64,000 bases of DNA from Paramecium tetraurelia (lineage: Eukaryota > Ciliophora > Oligohymenophorea > Peniculida > Parameciidae), in NCBI RefSeq assembly GCF_000165425.1, contig NW_001799648.1, positions 1-64,000 on the forward strand. Reading direction: 5' to 3'. Position numbers and translations under genes: made by a program. This document shows positions 23,305 through 35,965 of this stretch, piece by piece. The number at the start of each line of letters is the position of its first letter. The stretch's first letter is position 1. Below the pieces are notes generated by a model, which was not told the DNA's origin, did not search any database, and worked only from the letters and a program-made list of their open reading frames with translations.

Positions 23305-26117
23305 TCAGTGCATAATGGCTTTTTACTTTATTTTCTCACTAATGACAAAGCTTATGGTATAGGGACTCTTCTTATTAAATTTTTAGATCCGATGTACCTT
23401 AACATTGTTGTATCTAATTTAGTTTTAAAGTTCTTACAAGCTGATGATAAATTCAGGATTTTAGTATGGGTAATAAAATAAATAATTTTAGGCTTTGTCT
23501 AATTCATCTTTATCATCCAAACAGAAAAAATGGCTCTAATTTATAGTTTCTTAATTACGGAATTATTTAAGTCTATGAAGTTTGCTGGGTTTTCTTCAAC
23601 CCTTATCTTATTTTATTATGGACTTTTATTTTTCTTGTTTATTGGTGGAGAAGATCTATCTGAAGGATTCAAATCGAAATCGTCTCCATTTTTTTAAATA
23701 CTAGGCAATCTTAAATTCTCATTTTTCTTGCTAATATCAATCTATTGACTATGAAGCTATGTTGAACTTAAGGATTTTCTGCCTTGTCTATAATTCTTAT
23801 TTTCCTGTGTATTTGGAATCATACAACTATTATTCTGCTATTGAAGTAAATTACAAGAATTAACTTTAATTGTATCTTGAACTTTATCCGTATCAGGAAT
23901 GTTTAACATGATATTATTTTACTTTTTATTTTCTGAACTGGATTTAAGCTAAACAAAACAAATTTCATTAGGTATGTTATCTTCAGAATGTGAACTTTAA
24001 TCTTCCCCATCAAGTTCTTAGATAACTTAATTTTTGATTTGAAAGGTGTTATTTTAAGGAAAGAGAGATTTGTCCTTCCTGTGAATCATGGAATCCAAAT
24101 CTTAAAATTGCTCCTTTATATCATCCAATTCACTTATTAGTAAGATGCTATTTTTATCAGATGACTTTATTATCTCCCTGCTAGGAAAGAATGCTTAAGA
24201 TTAATTTTGTTAAATATAGGTAGAGGACTATTGATTATAATTTTGAGTTAACTCTTTTAATATTTCTGATTGATCTCCTAAAAAGTTATTTTCCTAAAAC
24301 TCTTCACCAACCATTCCTATTTGGAATAGATATTATCTAGTATTGTTAGTTCTCTTCTTATTTCTTTTATCTAATGATAAATCAAGTATTATTACATCTA
24401 GTTCTTAATTGATGATGGTCAAACTAATATTTACTAATAATCTTCTCTTTATCAGGCTTATAATGAAGGGCATCGCATTAAAATATCAAATGTTCATTTG
24501 AATTACAGCAAAAACATTACAGTCCAATCAAGCCATATTAATTATTGTGTAGGATTTAGTCCTTCATATACGATGCTAGTTCCTAATTTAATTCTTAAAC
24601 TTACTAAATCTTAACGACTACTTTAAATAGCTTCTAAGAAATCACTCCTACGTATTTTATATGTTTCAACAGGACCTAGACTAACAATTGTACTTGTTCT
24701 AGGGAGTCCAGTGAAAAATGATACTTCCCCGAATGTTTACATTTCTCCTAATGTTTTAATCCCAACCTACTTTGTATTGTTACTCTAATAACACACCTTT
24801 ACCTACCCTCTTTTAATCAGATACATGGAATCATCATCATTACAATTTTGCCTCAAGATAATTTCATTGGGTTGAAAATACTGTAATTACATATTTTCTA
24901 CTAATTTTTCCTAGATATTTTATGAAAATTAGGTCAAGACTAATATTTTCTTAAAATATTTAACGTTAACAGTATTCCAAAGAGCTTTCTAAATTTCTTA
25001 ATCAATGTACTTTATTGACTTGGAATCAATCATGAAGTTCTATTACTAAAAATCCTTTTTCATCTCAAATTTGTAATTACTTAGAGCTTTTTTCATTAGA
25101 TTTTAGTCTACTTAATGATTTAGCAGGTATGCTTTAAAATCAAAGTAGTTTTTTTACAATAGATATTAATGGACATTCTAATTAAAAAAGAACAATATGT
25201 CTAAAATTAAACTTATTCTATTTATTGTAAAAATCAACTAGACCAATAATGCCAATAACAATTCAAAGTTTGTTTCATATTCTAAATTACTAGAAAATGA
25301 AAAATATTGGCTTATGTATGAATTCAAGTAGTTCAAGTAGGAATTAATTTGCAAGCCTAAGGGATCAAACTAAATTTGATATTTATTGGAAATCGAAATT
25401 AAAGAAAATACATGACAGTAAGACACTCCTTTAATAAATTGCAATCCCAACCTAACACAAAGCTGTTACGAGATCAAAGTATTTAATTTAATTAATCTTA
25501 CTATTAACAGATTCAATGTAATCAAAGCCAATACAGAAATTGTAAAATTCGATTCACAAAATTATAAAATAAAGATAAACGATAAATATTATAATAAATC
25601 TTGTAGTCCATATCTTCTAATATAGTTCTATTGTATTTTTCTTAAATGAGTTACTTCTACTCCGTTTTTGTAATAACAAGTATTCAAATTTAAAACTGAA
25701 TTTAAAACAGTTAGCGAAAACAGGATTATTAGTAAAGTTTAAATTTCAATATTGCTGGGATAAATTAGAATAAGTGGTGAAAATATAATAGTTGTTAGAT
25801 AAGTGATTTGCATCAACAGTTTCCAAAGTTGTCTAAATTTACACTGACTAGAAATAGGCACTGCAATATAGTATTTTAACCTTTGGAAAAAGTCTTTGCT
25901 GTTAGTATTTTCTTTGTGAATTGGATTTGAATAGGTTTATAACAGTGTATTGACATAAAGTTATTTTGTGAATAAATTATTACTAATTTTAATTTTCTCT
26001 ACAAATTTTTATATAATTTAAGCCATTCTTAACTTTTGCTTCCTTTTTTTCACTGATGGAGAAGTAATTCTGCTCCTTTCCTATATAATTATTATAATAT
26101 ACTGCCAAAATAATCAT
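23305..26117 (-). CDS. Cyclic-nucleotide-binding ion channel-like protein
   Basis: About 920 residues. The N-terminal half has the layout of an EAG/CNG-type channel: hydrophobic segments LLMQITYLTTIIFSPLILIY, LLIILFSLTVLNSVL, LLQYLSFIFILQF, an S4-like stretch with spaced basic residues (LLIVRLIKL) and LALLVQLIFTINRISLILDI as S6-like. A cyclic nucleotide-binding domain follows: MYLIKRGQVKVCYQS, then FGEVSFFTGLPRTSTIV, the phosphate-binding cassette with the FGE and R-T pattern that contacts cAMP or cGMP. The tail is a long Asn/Gln/Ser-rich region. The pore loop lacks GYG or GFG, so ion selectivity is doubtful. Introns include one of 23 nt near 23541-23563. Start MIILAERSRITSP uses a 22 nt intron five codons in. 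Confidence 0.82.
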
Positions 26118-26621
26118 CTACTATGAATTTTATTATTTACTTCTATTTGAATAGGAATCAAAAACCTAATGTTCTTTAATATCAAGGTCAAATCCATTTA
26201 AATCATAAGTAATTGAATCTTTTGGCTGACAAGGATATTGCATATTAAATTAATTTGAGGGCATCTTTTAATGTGATTTCAAATTTGCATTGATGGGTGA
26301 GCGAGACTAAATTCTTGAAGTGCTTGAACTTTGCAAATTTCCATACTCTCGAAATGAAGATTAATTCATGTTAATTTAAATTTATTTAATATGAATTTGC
26401 AAACATCTTTGTTGAAATATTTAAATTAAAACTGTTTGTATTTGAGAAAAAAAGACATTTCCTTTGAATAAGTAAATCGTATAACAAACTCAAAGATTTC
26501 CATGGTTCCGATAGTATTTTACAATGACAAGTGAACAGCTATTAGAATAAATTGAAGATTCGGCAATTATAAATAATGAGGCATATATTTTAAATAAATT
26601 AAATTCTTAATACTTTATTAA
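26118..26621. other. Spacer upstream of the channel gene
   Basis: AT-rich, no gene supported. It holds the channel's presumed promoter and the 3' flank of the RING gene. Confidence 0.4.
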
Positions 26622-29286
26622 TCATTCTTATACCTTTGTTGCCCATATATCAACTAAATTTATACTAACCTTACAAATAGGACAAGACTCTTTTAATTGA
26701 GCAATTTCTCCACATGATTTGCAAAGCATATGCATACACTTTTGTATGATGACTTCTTTGAGTTATGTTTTACATTCACTACAGCAAGCAGTAGTCTTGA
26801 CTTTTGATAATTATGCCTATTCAAAAATGGTATCATCCTTCTTTAAAATAAGATAGCCTTTCACTTATTCCAATTGAGCAGGATTGTTTAATAGAGTCGA
26901 TTAGGATTCGATATTGGCTTCCAATTCAATTATCTTTTATTTCAACCTATCAATTTCAAGCAAGGATTCATCATTTATTAGCTTAGATTTTTATATTTTT
27001 TATGCATAACAATCTCTCTCAATTTTTGTTGTGCTTTGCTCTGATAATAGCTTTTCATACTATGATTTATATAATTCTAATTGTTTAACTAATTCTCCAT
27101 GATTGTAGTTTATTTATAACTTTTCTTGAGAGTATTTTTAATTCAGTTGTGTTTAATTGGCTCTCTATTATTGTAACTAATTGATTTACTCTTATTACTG
27201 TCTTTCTTTTTCTTTGAATTACATTCTTTCATTTTCAAACTTCGTTTTTTCTGCTTATTTATCTTATATTAAAACAGCCTCATTTTTCTCCTTGATTGAT
27301 AACTATTATTCAATTATCTTAGATTTAGCCATAACTTCTTCATAGATTTTAGAATTGTAATCAGTTTCATCCATCATCATTTGCAAATGTCTCTTTTGGT
27401 CTTGAATTTATTTATCTTTTTTGCTGATCTCCTTCTCGAACTATTCAATCCTTTAATCCCTAGTCTTAATATACCCAATAAGTTCTTAAAATTTCTCCTT
27501 GAATTGTGGTTAATGTCTAATAATAATTTACAAGGCTTCTTGTATGCATTCCTTGTGTTTATTATGTCTAAAAGTCAATTATTCAATATTTAATTCTCCT
27601 GGGATTCGAGCCATTAATCCTACATTTTTCTATGAATATCACAAAATAATAATACCATTTCTATTTCATTTTATTTATTTTAAAGTTCCTAGAATTATTT
27701 AGTTAACTCATCCAAATTATTCCTTAGTTCTTTATTGGCTGATTTCAAAACATTATTTTCACCACTTTGAGCATCTGTAATCTTTTATGATTATTCGTAT
27801 CTTTCTTTCAAATTCTAATTGTATCTCTCATTTTCATTATAAATATTTTTGATTCCAAATTGCTAATCACTTGAAAACTTCCTTAGTTGACAGATTTCTG
27901 ATGTTAACTTTTGGATCTCAATTTCATAATTATTTCTCAATTAATTTATGTCAAATTGTTTTGAATTAGCCATTTCTTAATACTAAGTTTATAAACCCTA
28001 TAATTATTAAGTCAATTAAGAGTTCACATCTATGAGATTCATGTTCTATGTCTGTAAAATACTAAAAGTTTCAGATTCCACAAATTGGTCTTCTCTGTAT
28101 TCATTACTAATTTCTAATTCCTTAATCTTCACTTGCTATTAGGTTACTTATTATTAGTATTTTTTATTCTAGATTTAAAGTATTTAATAATTATTTAAAA
28201 TTTATTCTAAGTCCTTAATTTCAGATTAAGTAAATGTAACATTCAATTAATCATCCTCTATGGTTGCCACCTTTATTTACTTACTTTTTAAAGTCTTTAA
28301 CAATAACTGTTAAATTATATATGTACTGTTATTTTAGGATTAATATTTTTTATCCAATTTGGTTAATTACAACTATCTATCTTCACTATTGTCATACGAT
28401 TATCTAACTATATCTAATTGATTATTGAATCCCATTTATTTTATCTATACACCACCACAAATACATTCATAATTTTCTTCCTCTTCATTCAATTTTTAAT
28501 TAATTGATTTGTCATTATAATTCATCAATATTCTTAATCTTCTACTCAAAGTTTCGTTTTGCTTCTTGCTTTCTGCGTTCAGAGATTACAACTAATAAAT
28601 GGTCTAGAATCCAAGTTGGCCGTCTAAATCACTTAATTTCTTTTCCTTTATTTTTTAGATCTATTTTAAATTTTACTCTATATCCTGATTCTTTTTCACT
28701 AAATCTTTATTTGTGCTTATAAGTTTCTTCACATATTCCATATAATCCTACTCTTCTAAATCTAATAATTAATTTGTTCTCTCCTTAATCATTTCCATAA
28801 ATTCACTGTATTCCAGAGATATTTCAAAGTAAATATTCTCAATTATTCTCAAAAATTGCTCAAATTTATGACTAATTTACTTTTTGAATTGTCCTTCAAT
28901 ATTATTACACAGCAAGTACTGACTATTGAAGATCTAATATAATATATCTATCTTACATCATCCAAATATTAGAATGCATTTAGATATTTGTTTTCCAATA
29001 ATCCTTTTTTCTTTACAACACTTTCTATTCTCAAACTCCTTTAAAGAAACCCTCGCCAAGCTACTTCCAAAAAGCTAAAAAACTTTTAATGTCGTATTTC
29101 TCTCTCCACCAACTCTGTGATTATTGATTTTTGTTCCTTAATAGTTTTTTTTAAATAGTCCATTCTAGTTGCCAATGAAACATTCTAAATTTTCAAGACA
29201 CTATCATCAAAACCTTATTTTGTATATTATTCATTCTCCTAAATTTGAGGCACTGTAGGTAAATGTAATTACTTGAGTTGAAACAT
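26622..29286 (-). CDS. Coiled-coil RING finger protein, Bre1-like E3
   Basis: Up to about 880 residues, nearly all coiled coil rich in Gln, Asn, Leu and Lys, with a C3HC4 RING at the very C-terminus: CCSECKTQLKEVIIQKCMH then MLCKSCGEIAQLKESCPIC, so the ligands are C-x2-C, C-x-H, C-x2-C, C-x2-C. A long coiled coil ending in a C-terminal RING is the architecture of Bre1/RNF20-40, the E3 that with Rad6 mono-ubiquitinates histone H2B. The start MFQLKQLHLPTVPQ and the N-terminal helix (ATRMDYLKKTIKEQKSII) fit that family in outline, but sequence identity outside the RING cannot be judged. Alternative: another coiled-coil RING ligase. It starts a run of RING genes in this region. Confidence 0.7.
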
Positions 29287-29758
29287 TTTATTAAAATATA
29301 ATCTACAAAAATTAATATAAATAATTTAATATAAACTTTATATTGAAGTTTGAATTTCAGCATCTGCTATTTAAATCGTATGCACATTTTATCTATATGC
29401 TTAATCATGATTACTAATTTAAAGATTGCTTAAATATAATTTAATATAAGAGATAGGTACATGGCAAAATTCCCATTAACGAATGTAATCTAAGAACTCA
29501 TTCCTATAAAAAGGCTCTCCCTTTCAAAACATCCAGAGTTCCCCCAATCTTGTTATATATAATAAAATGAATTTGAGGCTGAAAGCCTTGGATAACGATT
29601 TAAAAAATGCTCTGTTTGAAGTCCATTTCTGTAAAATTTCAATTATTATTAATAGAAATTTTAATAATTTATTTATTAATTATAATTTAGATTTAGATTA
29701 TGTATCAATAGAGTAATGAGACTCAAATTGATTTAAATTTAATGAAAATAATAAAAAT
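29287..29758. other. Spacer, no gene seen
   Basis: AT-rich sequence between two minus-strand genes. A short GC-richer patch (CTCCCTTTCAAAACATCCAG) near 29520 is not part of any readable frame. Confidence 0.4.
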
Positions 29759-31852
29759 TCACTTAAGAGCTAGGAGTTTTTTATTAATCGAATCTAACAT
29801 TTATAAATCTTCTTTATCCAGTATATTATTATCTAATGATCCATTCTATAAATTACATTTATAATTACTTAAAGTATTTTATAGGCCTTTTTTTACCTTT
29901 AGTGCTTTAAATAATCAAATGATTTTGGATTTGGCAAAGATGAGACTGATTGTTTTGCTTCATTATCATTTTTCTATAATCGTTTTACTGGAGGAATATT
30001 TTTAATGTTAAAAGTGGCATTTTATTTTAAATAAAAATCACCTACGTCTCTTGGAGATATTTTATTAATTGGCAACTTCTCTAAAGGTATGAGTTTTTGC
30101 TTTTTGACAATCATTTATAATTTCTCTTAACTAACACCATGATACTAGTGTTTAGATTAAATTATCTTTGAGAGAGATTAATATTTTTTATAATCAGATT
30201 AATGTTTGATGTTGTTTTTCATTAGAATTAACTTATCTTAAAGGTCTTCAGATACAGTAGGCTTATGATTTTATTTTACTTCCTATATAAATTATGTAAG
30301 CTTGTTTAATCTTTCCTATTTTTCTTATTGAATTCCATTTTCAATTTTTTTATATTCTTCCTTAGCCTTTTGGTATGAGGCTGAATGATATTAGGCTTTA
30401 AACTTATTCCATTAGGCTTCTCGTTCATCCCATTAGACTCTTCTTTTTTTCTATTTTTCAATATGAATTTAGTTAAATTTATCCTCAAATTATTTAATTT
30501 CTTTAGCATCAAATTCTGGATTCTTATTTTGAGCCAATATTTTCTTTCTTTCTTATTGCAATTAAATCATATATGTAGCGTCCTATTCTGCATACCTTAA
30601 AGCAAGATATTTCTCTTTTTTCTTTTTTTCAAATCTCCTATTTGCCTCTTCTAATTCAACCTTTCGCTTAGCCTATTGTTCTTCTAATAACTTTAAGTTC
30701 TTTTCTATTTCCTCTCTTTTTTTAGCATTTGTTGTTGATTAAAGTTCATTCTTTTTTTATAATATTATTTTTTCTTCTTATTCAACCTTCTTAAATTACT
30801 CATCTATCCTTTTTTTTCTTTATATTTATATGTCATTCCATTCTTGTATTTACTTTGATATGAATTCTTATCTTTATTTTTCTAAATTAGGATCTTATTG
30901 CCATTTTTCAACAAACTATTTTTATAAATTAATCGAGCTAATTTCAATTTCACTATTTACTAAATTAGGATTTGATCCAAATACATGGTGCTTTTATTTT
31001 CTAATTTGTTTCTTTAAATGTTCTATCTTATCTTCAAGATAAAGTAATTTCTAAATCAAATCCTGTCTTAAATTTTATATTTATTATTTTTATTCTATCT
31101 AATCTATTCTCAATTATTAAACCATCTCATCTAATTAAAAAATCTCAGAACTTATTTATTTTCTTTTTTTCTCCAATTTATTACAATCAATCTTCATCAA
31201 TTGCTTTTACAACTTCTCAATATTATTTTTCTCCACTTCATTTTCTACAAATTCATCATCATCTTACAGGTGCACTTCTTTCCCAATCGAGACATTTTAT
31301 AATATTTTATCAAAAGATTCTCTTACAAGTTTTGTGGCTACTTTCTTTGAATTTCCAACTATATCTTCATTTTAAAATTATTAAGAGAAATATTCATCGA
31401 TGGATCCAAAATCTTGATGTGGACTCGGTAGCATTGATAATGAATCATTTAATTTCTACAGGGCTTACGCTTATTTTTCTATTTTTGATAACTAAAATTC
31501 ATTTATTACTTACATTTAATGAGTCTTAGCTTAAAATTTATTGTGTAACTGAGTCCTTCACTTCCTTATACTATACATTTATAAAACCCTATTCCTTATT
31601 ACTTTATTTTATTGTCAATTTTTGTGCACCCTCTACCCTCTAAATAATTGAGTCCCCAATAAATTAGAATTCATCATTAGGTTTTTACCAAACTTCAATT
31701 CTAATTTCTGTTGCTTTTTTATGTTCTAAAACAAATCTGTGATTCCAATTATTTCCCAAAACAGTTTATAACACTGTGGGTCCACATTTTAACTTTACTT
31801 AAAAATTAGTTTGATCTGATTCATAATTTATGGCATCAATAATTATCTTCAT
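29759..31852 (-). CDS. C2-domain protein with Lys-rich coiled coil
   Basis: Up to about 690 residues. The first about 100 residues look like a C2 beta-sandwich: MKIIIDAINYESDQTNFQVK, VLGNNWNHRFVLEHKKATEI and IGDSIIQRVEGAQK. C2 domains dock proteins to phospholipid or to other proteins; the usual calcium-binding aspartates are not obvious, so this may be a Ca-independent C2. The rest is a highly charged Lys/Asn/Glu helix region and a low-complexity C-terminus ending NGSLDNNILDKEDLQM and a short helix. The final 23 nt intron (about 29828-29850) restores the terminal frame. A similar C2 plus coiled-coil layout occurs in ciliary transition-zone and basal-body proteins, but I cannot assign one. 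Confidence 0.6.
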
Positions 31853-32730
31853 TTTTATAATTACTCAATATATTTTTATTGAAAAATTATTATTCGCGAT
31901 AAAATGTGTAAATTGGCTGAATAAACAAAAATAGGATAGTTTGAAGGTTTTAGTTTTAGAATCAATATACATTCACAAAAACAGTTTTAATCAATCAAAA
32001 TGTAATTTTTATAAAAAGAAATGTAAAGGTGAGATATCGAGTAAAGAAGCTCAGCCTTTGTACATAAATATATTTTTTGAACAGCTGAGCAAGTTAATGT
32101 ATATTTTGTGGTTAAATTAACATTAAAGTAAACGAATATATGATTTAATAGAGAAAATAGATAATAAAAATTATTGATATATTATACAATTAACAAATAT
32201 TATAGCGATAATGAAAAATTTAACATAAACACAAAACATATACTAATCATAAATCCTAAAAGATATTAATTACTGACATAAGCATTGTAAATTATCAAGT
32301 ATTCTATTAATAAATTCTCATTCAGTTTTCAAACCGTTCATTTAAACTCAAAGATCAAACTTTATAGTAATATCTAGATTTATTTGTGAAGAAATAATGG
32401 GCAAAGTCTAGTTTATGATTTGAAGTTGAGGCAATGAATAAAATTATTTATATTTATTAGATTGCGAACTCTAAATCAAATTTAAAGTCATACCTTTTAT
32501 TTATAAAGAAAACATTTATTTAGAAAATATTTACCTTTCTCAATATGTAATTATTATTCTTTACACTTGTAATAATATATTTATCTCATTATAAAATCAT
32601 TACTTCTCTGAATAAATAGTGAAAGAAAATGACCTTCATACTTGAATCTAAATTAACTCGATATAAATAGATTATTTTTATATGTCGCTAATATCTTTAA
32701 AACTATTAGTATATAAATTTATAATAAAAT
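31853..32730. other. Intergenic with a hairpin-like inverted repeat
   Basis: AT-rich, 0.88 kb. The only notable structure is the GCTCAGC/GCTGAGC pair listed separately. No protein-like frame was found, although the + frame upstream of the next gene stays open from about 32630. Confidence 0.4.
32049..32090. repeat. Perfect 7-bp inverted repeat (possible hairpin)
   Basis: GCTCAGC at 32049-32055 is the exact reverse complement of GCTGAGC at 32084-32090, with 28 AT-rich bases between. Five of seven bases are G or C in a setting that is otherwise nearly all A+T. It could be the stem of a small RNA or a chance pair. Confidence 0.4.
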
Positions 32731-34566
32731 ATGTGGACTTTGAGAGGAATAATATTTGCATCAATATAATTCCATCCTAACTGCTTAATTTATCTTTTTA
32801 GTTTCATATCTGGACATTGAATTGGCATAAGGAGCTACGAAACAAAAGAGGTTTTTTATATTTTGCCAAAGCTAATATAATATCTTATCCATCTTATATC
32901 TTTTCCAAATCAAGAAAATCAGCAAGAAAATATTAAATATCATGCAATTTTCTATTTCCTAATGGATTTGTATGGATTAATTTTTTTAGAACTTTAAATA
33001 TGGAACTTTTGGATTATTTCATCTTAATTACTTATTGGTTTAATAGTTTTAGGTTGCTATATCATTTACTAAACGTTTTTTACGATTGTATCATATTCAA
33101 AATTTTTTTTCAGCTGTTAAAAAGATTTTTAGCTTGATTCTATACTTGAACATTTTCTAGTTTCATAATTTTGTATTGCATTAATCAGCCTTAATTTGGT
33201 AAGATTTTATGATTATTCTTCGTTGGATTTATGCTATCAGTTTTTAAGGATATGTCAATATTTTTGTACTTACTTATTTTTATAAAAACATGGTAAGGAA
33301 AATGCATTATAACTTCATTATATACTCGACACTTTAATGAATATCTATGGAATCCTATATCTAAATTATGAATCTATTTTTTTTTGGTTTATTTTAGGTT
33401 AGATAGCTTTAGGATGCATTCATTACTGTACATTCATAATGAGCCTTATAATATTTACATTTTCTAATTACTATTTCTCAATATGCGATTACATATATTT
33501 TCTAAACAAAGTCATAGAAAGGGATGATTAAGCTGGATACATGAAAAATTTTATCAGACTTTATTTACTTACTTAATTAGCTCTTGCTATTTAATTTATT
33601 TTTGAGTAGTTTTTATTATCTGAAAATATATGGTCTGAACTTATCAAGACTGATATCATTTATTTTATCTTTAGAATCATATAATATTCATTCCATTTAA
33701 TAATTTAAGAATATTATTAAGATTTTGGGAGTCATTATTATTATCACTTTACTGTTTATTTTTTAATGGATATTTTTGGGTTGTACAGTCTATTTTTAAT
33801 TAGCAATTCGTTTTGGAATATACTGTTTTAAATAATATTGGGATTCATTATATATTAATGGATATTGATTAGGTATGTATATTTGAAAGTTCATAAACGT
33901 CAGTTCTCTGATAATATGATTAAATGTCCTCTTTTTAACACATTTATAATTTTTTTTATGCTTGAAATAATCTTCTCAATAATAGGTATCAAATTTAATT
34001 TTGAAGGAGTTAAATGTTATCTAATACTTCGTATGATTTAATATGGAATGGTTTTGTTAATTATTAAATTCTCCTTTATAATTTCTGACTTTTGGAAAGT
34101 GTTAATTACTATTATTTTGTTATTATTGTCTTTAATAACAGTATTATATCTTTTCATAAAAATGTTTCGATTTCTTTAACAATAAATTTATGTAAACCTA
34201 TTACTTTTTACTTAGTTATTTGTTGATTTAATTATTATTGGATCACTTTTATTTTCATAATATTTAAAAAATAAGAATTTATTTTTGGAAGAGTATCAAA
34301 ATGCTTAAGAAGACGAGTAAATATATAAAATGAAACAAATGTTATGGTGGTTATAAGAAGATGATATTGAAAAAATAAAAGTTGATCAATCATGTATTAT
34401 ATGCTATGAAAAACTATTAAATGATTCAGAAACATGTAAATTGGAATGTCATCCAACTCATGAGTTTCATATTTAATGTTTATAAAGATGGGAAGTTGAA
34501 AATTCTACCTGTCCAATTTGTAGATAGTAAATCAAAAGATAGATTTAAGCTTTAGTAATTAATTGA
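32731..34566 (+). CDS. Multi-TM RING-H2 ubiquitin ligase
   Basis: Up to about 610 residues with roughly nine hydrophobic segments (LLIGLIVLGCYIIYQTFFTI; FWFILGQIALGCIHYCTFIM; TFIIFFMLEIIFSIIGI; LITIILLLLSLITVLYLFI; LFVDLIIIGSLLFSQYL), then a soluble tail with a RING-H2: CIICYEKLLNDSETCKLEC, H-x-x-H-EFH-IQC, and CPICRQQ. This architecture is that of membrane-anchored E3 ligases acting in the secretory pathway or endolysosome. The main exon is continuous from about 32,800 to the stop. The start MWTLRGIIFASIQFHP joins the main frame only through an unresolved one-base change near 32800, so the true N-terminus is uncertain. Confidence 0.75.
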
Positions 34567-34691
34567 TATTTCTAAGGATTTTTCGCTCAAAATGAAATTT
34601 AAATTATGTCAAATTTATTATTCCTAACCATTTTTAAATATAAAATAATATATTATAAATATCTATTTTAAATATATTAATTTTAACGAAT

Positions 34692-35033
34692 ATGATATTT
34701 GAATATACATTATCTTTAAATGATAAAATAAGAAGAGCTGTGACTTAATAACATCTAACAAATTAATTACAAAAAATTAAATTGAGAAAGCCAAAATAGG
34801 AAAGTCCTTTTACGATGCAATCACAATTTCGGAGATTAGAAAATAAAAAATGGACAGAAATTTTTCAAGAGAATCAAAAGATTCATCAAAACTTAACAAA
34901 TGTCAAATCTGTATTAAATATAACTAGTGACCTATCTGACTTTCAAAAAATAGCAAAATTAAATACTTAAAATAAAACAAATAATATATTACCAAAATTA
35001 CAACCTAGATGTAATTCATTGCAGAGAGTATGA
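34692..35033 (+). CDS. Small hypothetical protein, 113 aa
   Basis: Single-exon frame beginning MIFEYTLSLNDKIRRAVTQQ, basic in the middle (KLRKPKQESPFTM; FRRLENKKWTEIFQENQKI) and ending QPRCNSLQRV. Several TAA and TAG codons are read as Gln. It lies 126 bp after the RING-H2 gene and 77 bp before the RING1-like gene, all on the plus strand. No domain, TM segment or signal is visible. The composition is protein-like, but the short length makes the call moderate. Confidence 0.6.
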
Positions 35034-35109
35034 TAATTAAATTAGCACTTTATATTATTTTTACAAAAATCACTCGAAAATTTAAATAAAAATATTCTTT
35101 TTAATATTT

Positions 35110-35962
35110 ATGCTTGGCCCTTTAAAAGAAAACTCTGACTAATCAGATTCTGAAGATATAATCGATGAATAAACCAACAATTTAATTGGAATATTCAAGG
35201 TTCGTAAATTAATAGATTCAGACAAATAACCCACTGATCCTCAATTAGTTAAAATATAGGATTATTTGAAATGTCCTATATGCTTAAGTTTATTTAAATA
35301 GGCAGTCTATAGTATTTATTTAATTGAACTCAGTAAAGGATTGTAGTCATAGATTTTGCAAGGAATGTATAGAGAAGAGTATAAGATCACAAAGAGAGAA
35401 ATCTTGTCCGACATGCAGAAAAAAAATAGCAACAAGAAGAGACTTGCGTGTTGATGAGATTGTGTCTAAAATGCTCAATACTGTAGTTCCTGACATGGAA
35501 TAATATCGCATATAGGAAGACTTACAAATATAATAAGAAATTAAGAACTTTAGTTAATAAAAATAGAAAAATGAGGAAATCTAAAAATTAGTCAGTCAAA
35601 CTGATACCATACTATCGTGCAACGTTCAGCTCTATGCTCAAAATTAATTGATTCATCAAATCGATAAAAACTATATCAGAGCTCCTTTTAATACAACAGT
35701 GTCAGACATTATTTAATTGATTGGACTCAAATTAAATTTGCCTGAAGAATTCACCCAATATATTGACATTTACATCAATAATGAAATTCAAACACAAATG
35801 GACAAAACTTTGGCTGAACTAAATTCTGAATATTGGGGGAGGAAGGAAGATTTTTAAATTTATAATCCGAACGATTTTCATAAATGGAGCAGTTCAGAAA
35901 TGAATATTGCTAATAGATAAATACACTATTCTATAGATAGATTTTATCAAGGGTATCTTTGA
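35110..35962 (+). CDS. RING1/PRC1-type E3 with RAWUL-like C-terminus
   Basis: About 272 residues. Residues 50-105 form a C3HC4 RING: LKCPICLSLF, DCSHRFCKECIEKS, EKSCPTCRKKI, followed by the RRDLRVDEIVSKML helix typical of RING1/BMI1 RINGs. A linker coiled coil (IQQEIKNFSQQKQKN) leads to a C-terminal ubiquitin-like segment with TVSDIIQLIGLKLNLPEEF and DKTLAELNSEYWGRKEDF, the pattern of the RAWUL domain. RING1 proteins mono-ubiquitinate histone H2A in PRC1-type complexes. The 34 nt intron (GTCTATAG...AAAG, about 35303-35336) is needed to restore the RING; its GTC start is unusual. The gene ends 3 bp from the stop codon of the convergent EF-hand-like gene. Confidence 0.8.
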
Positions 35963-35965
35963 GTA

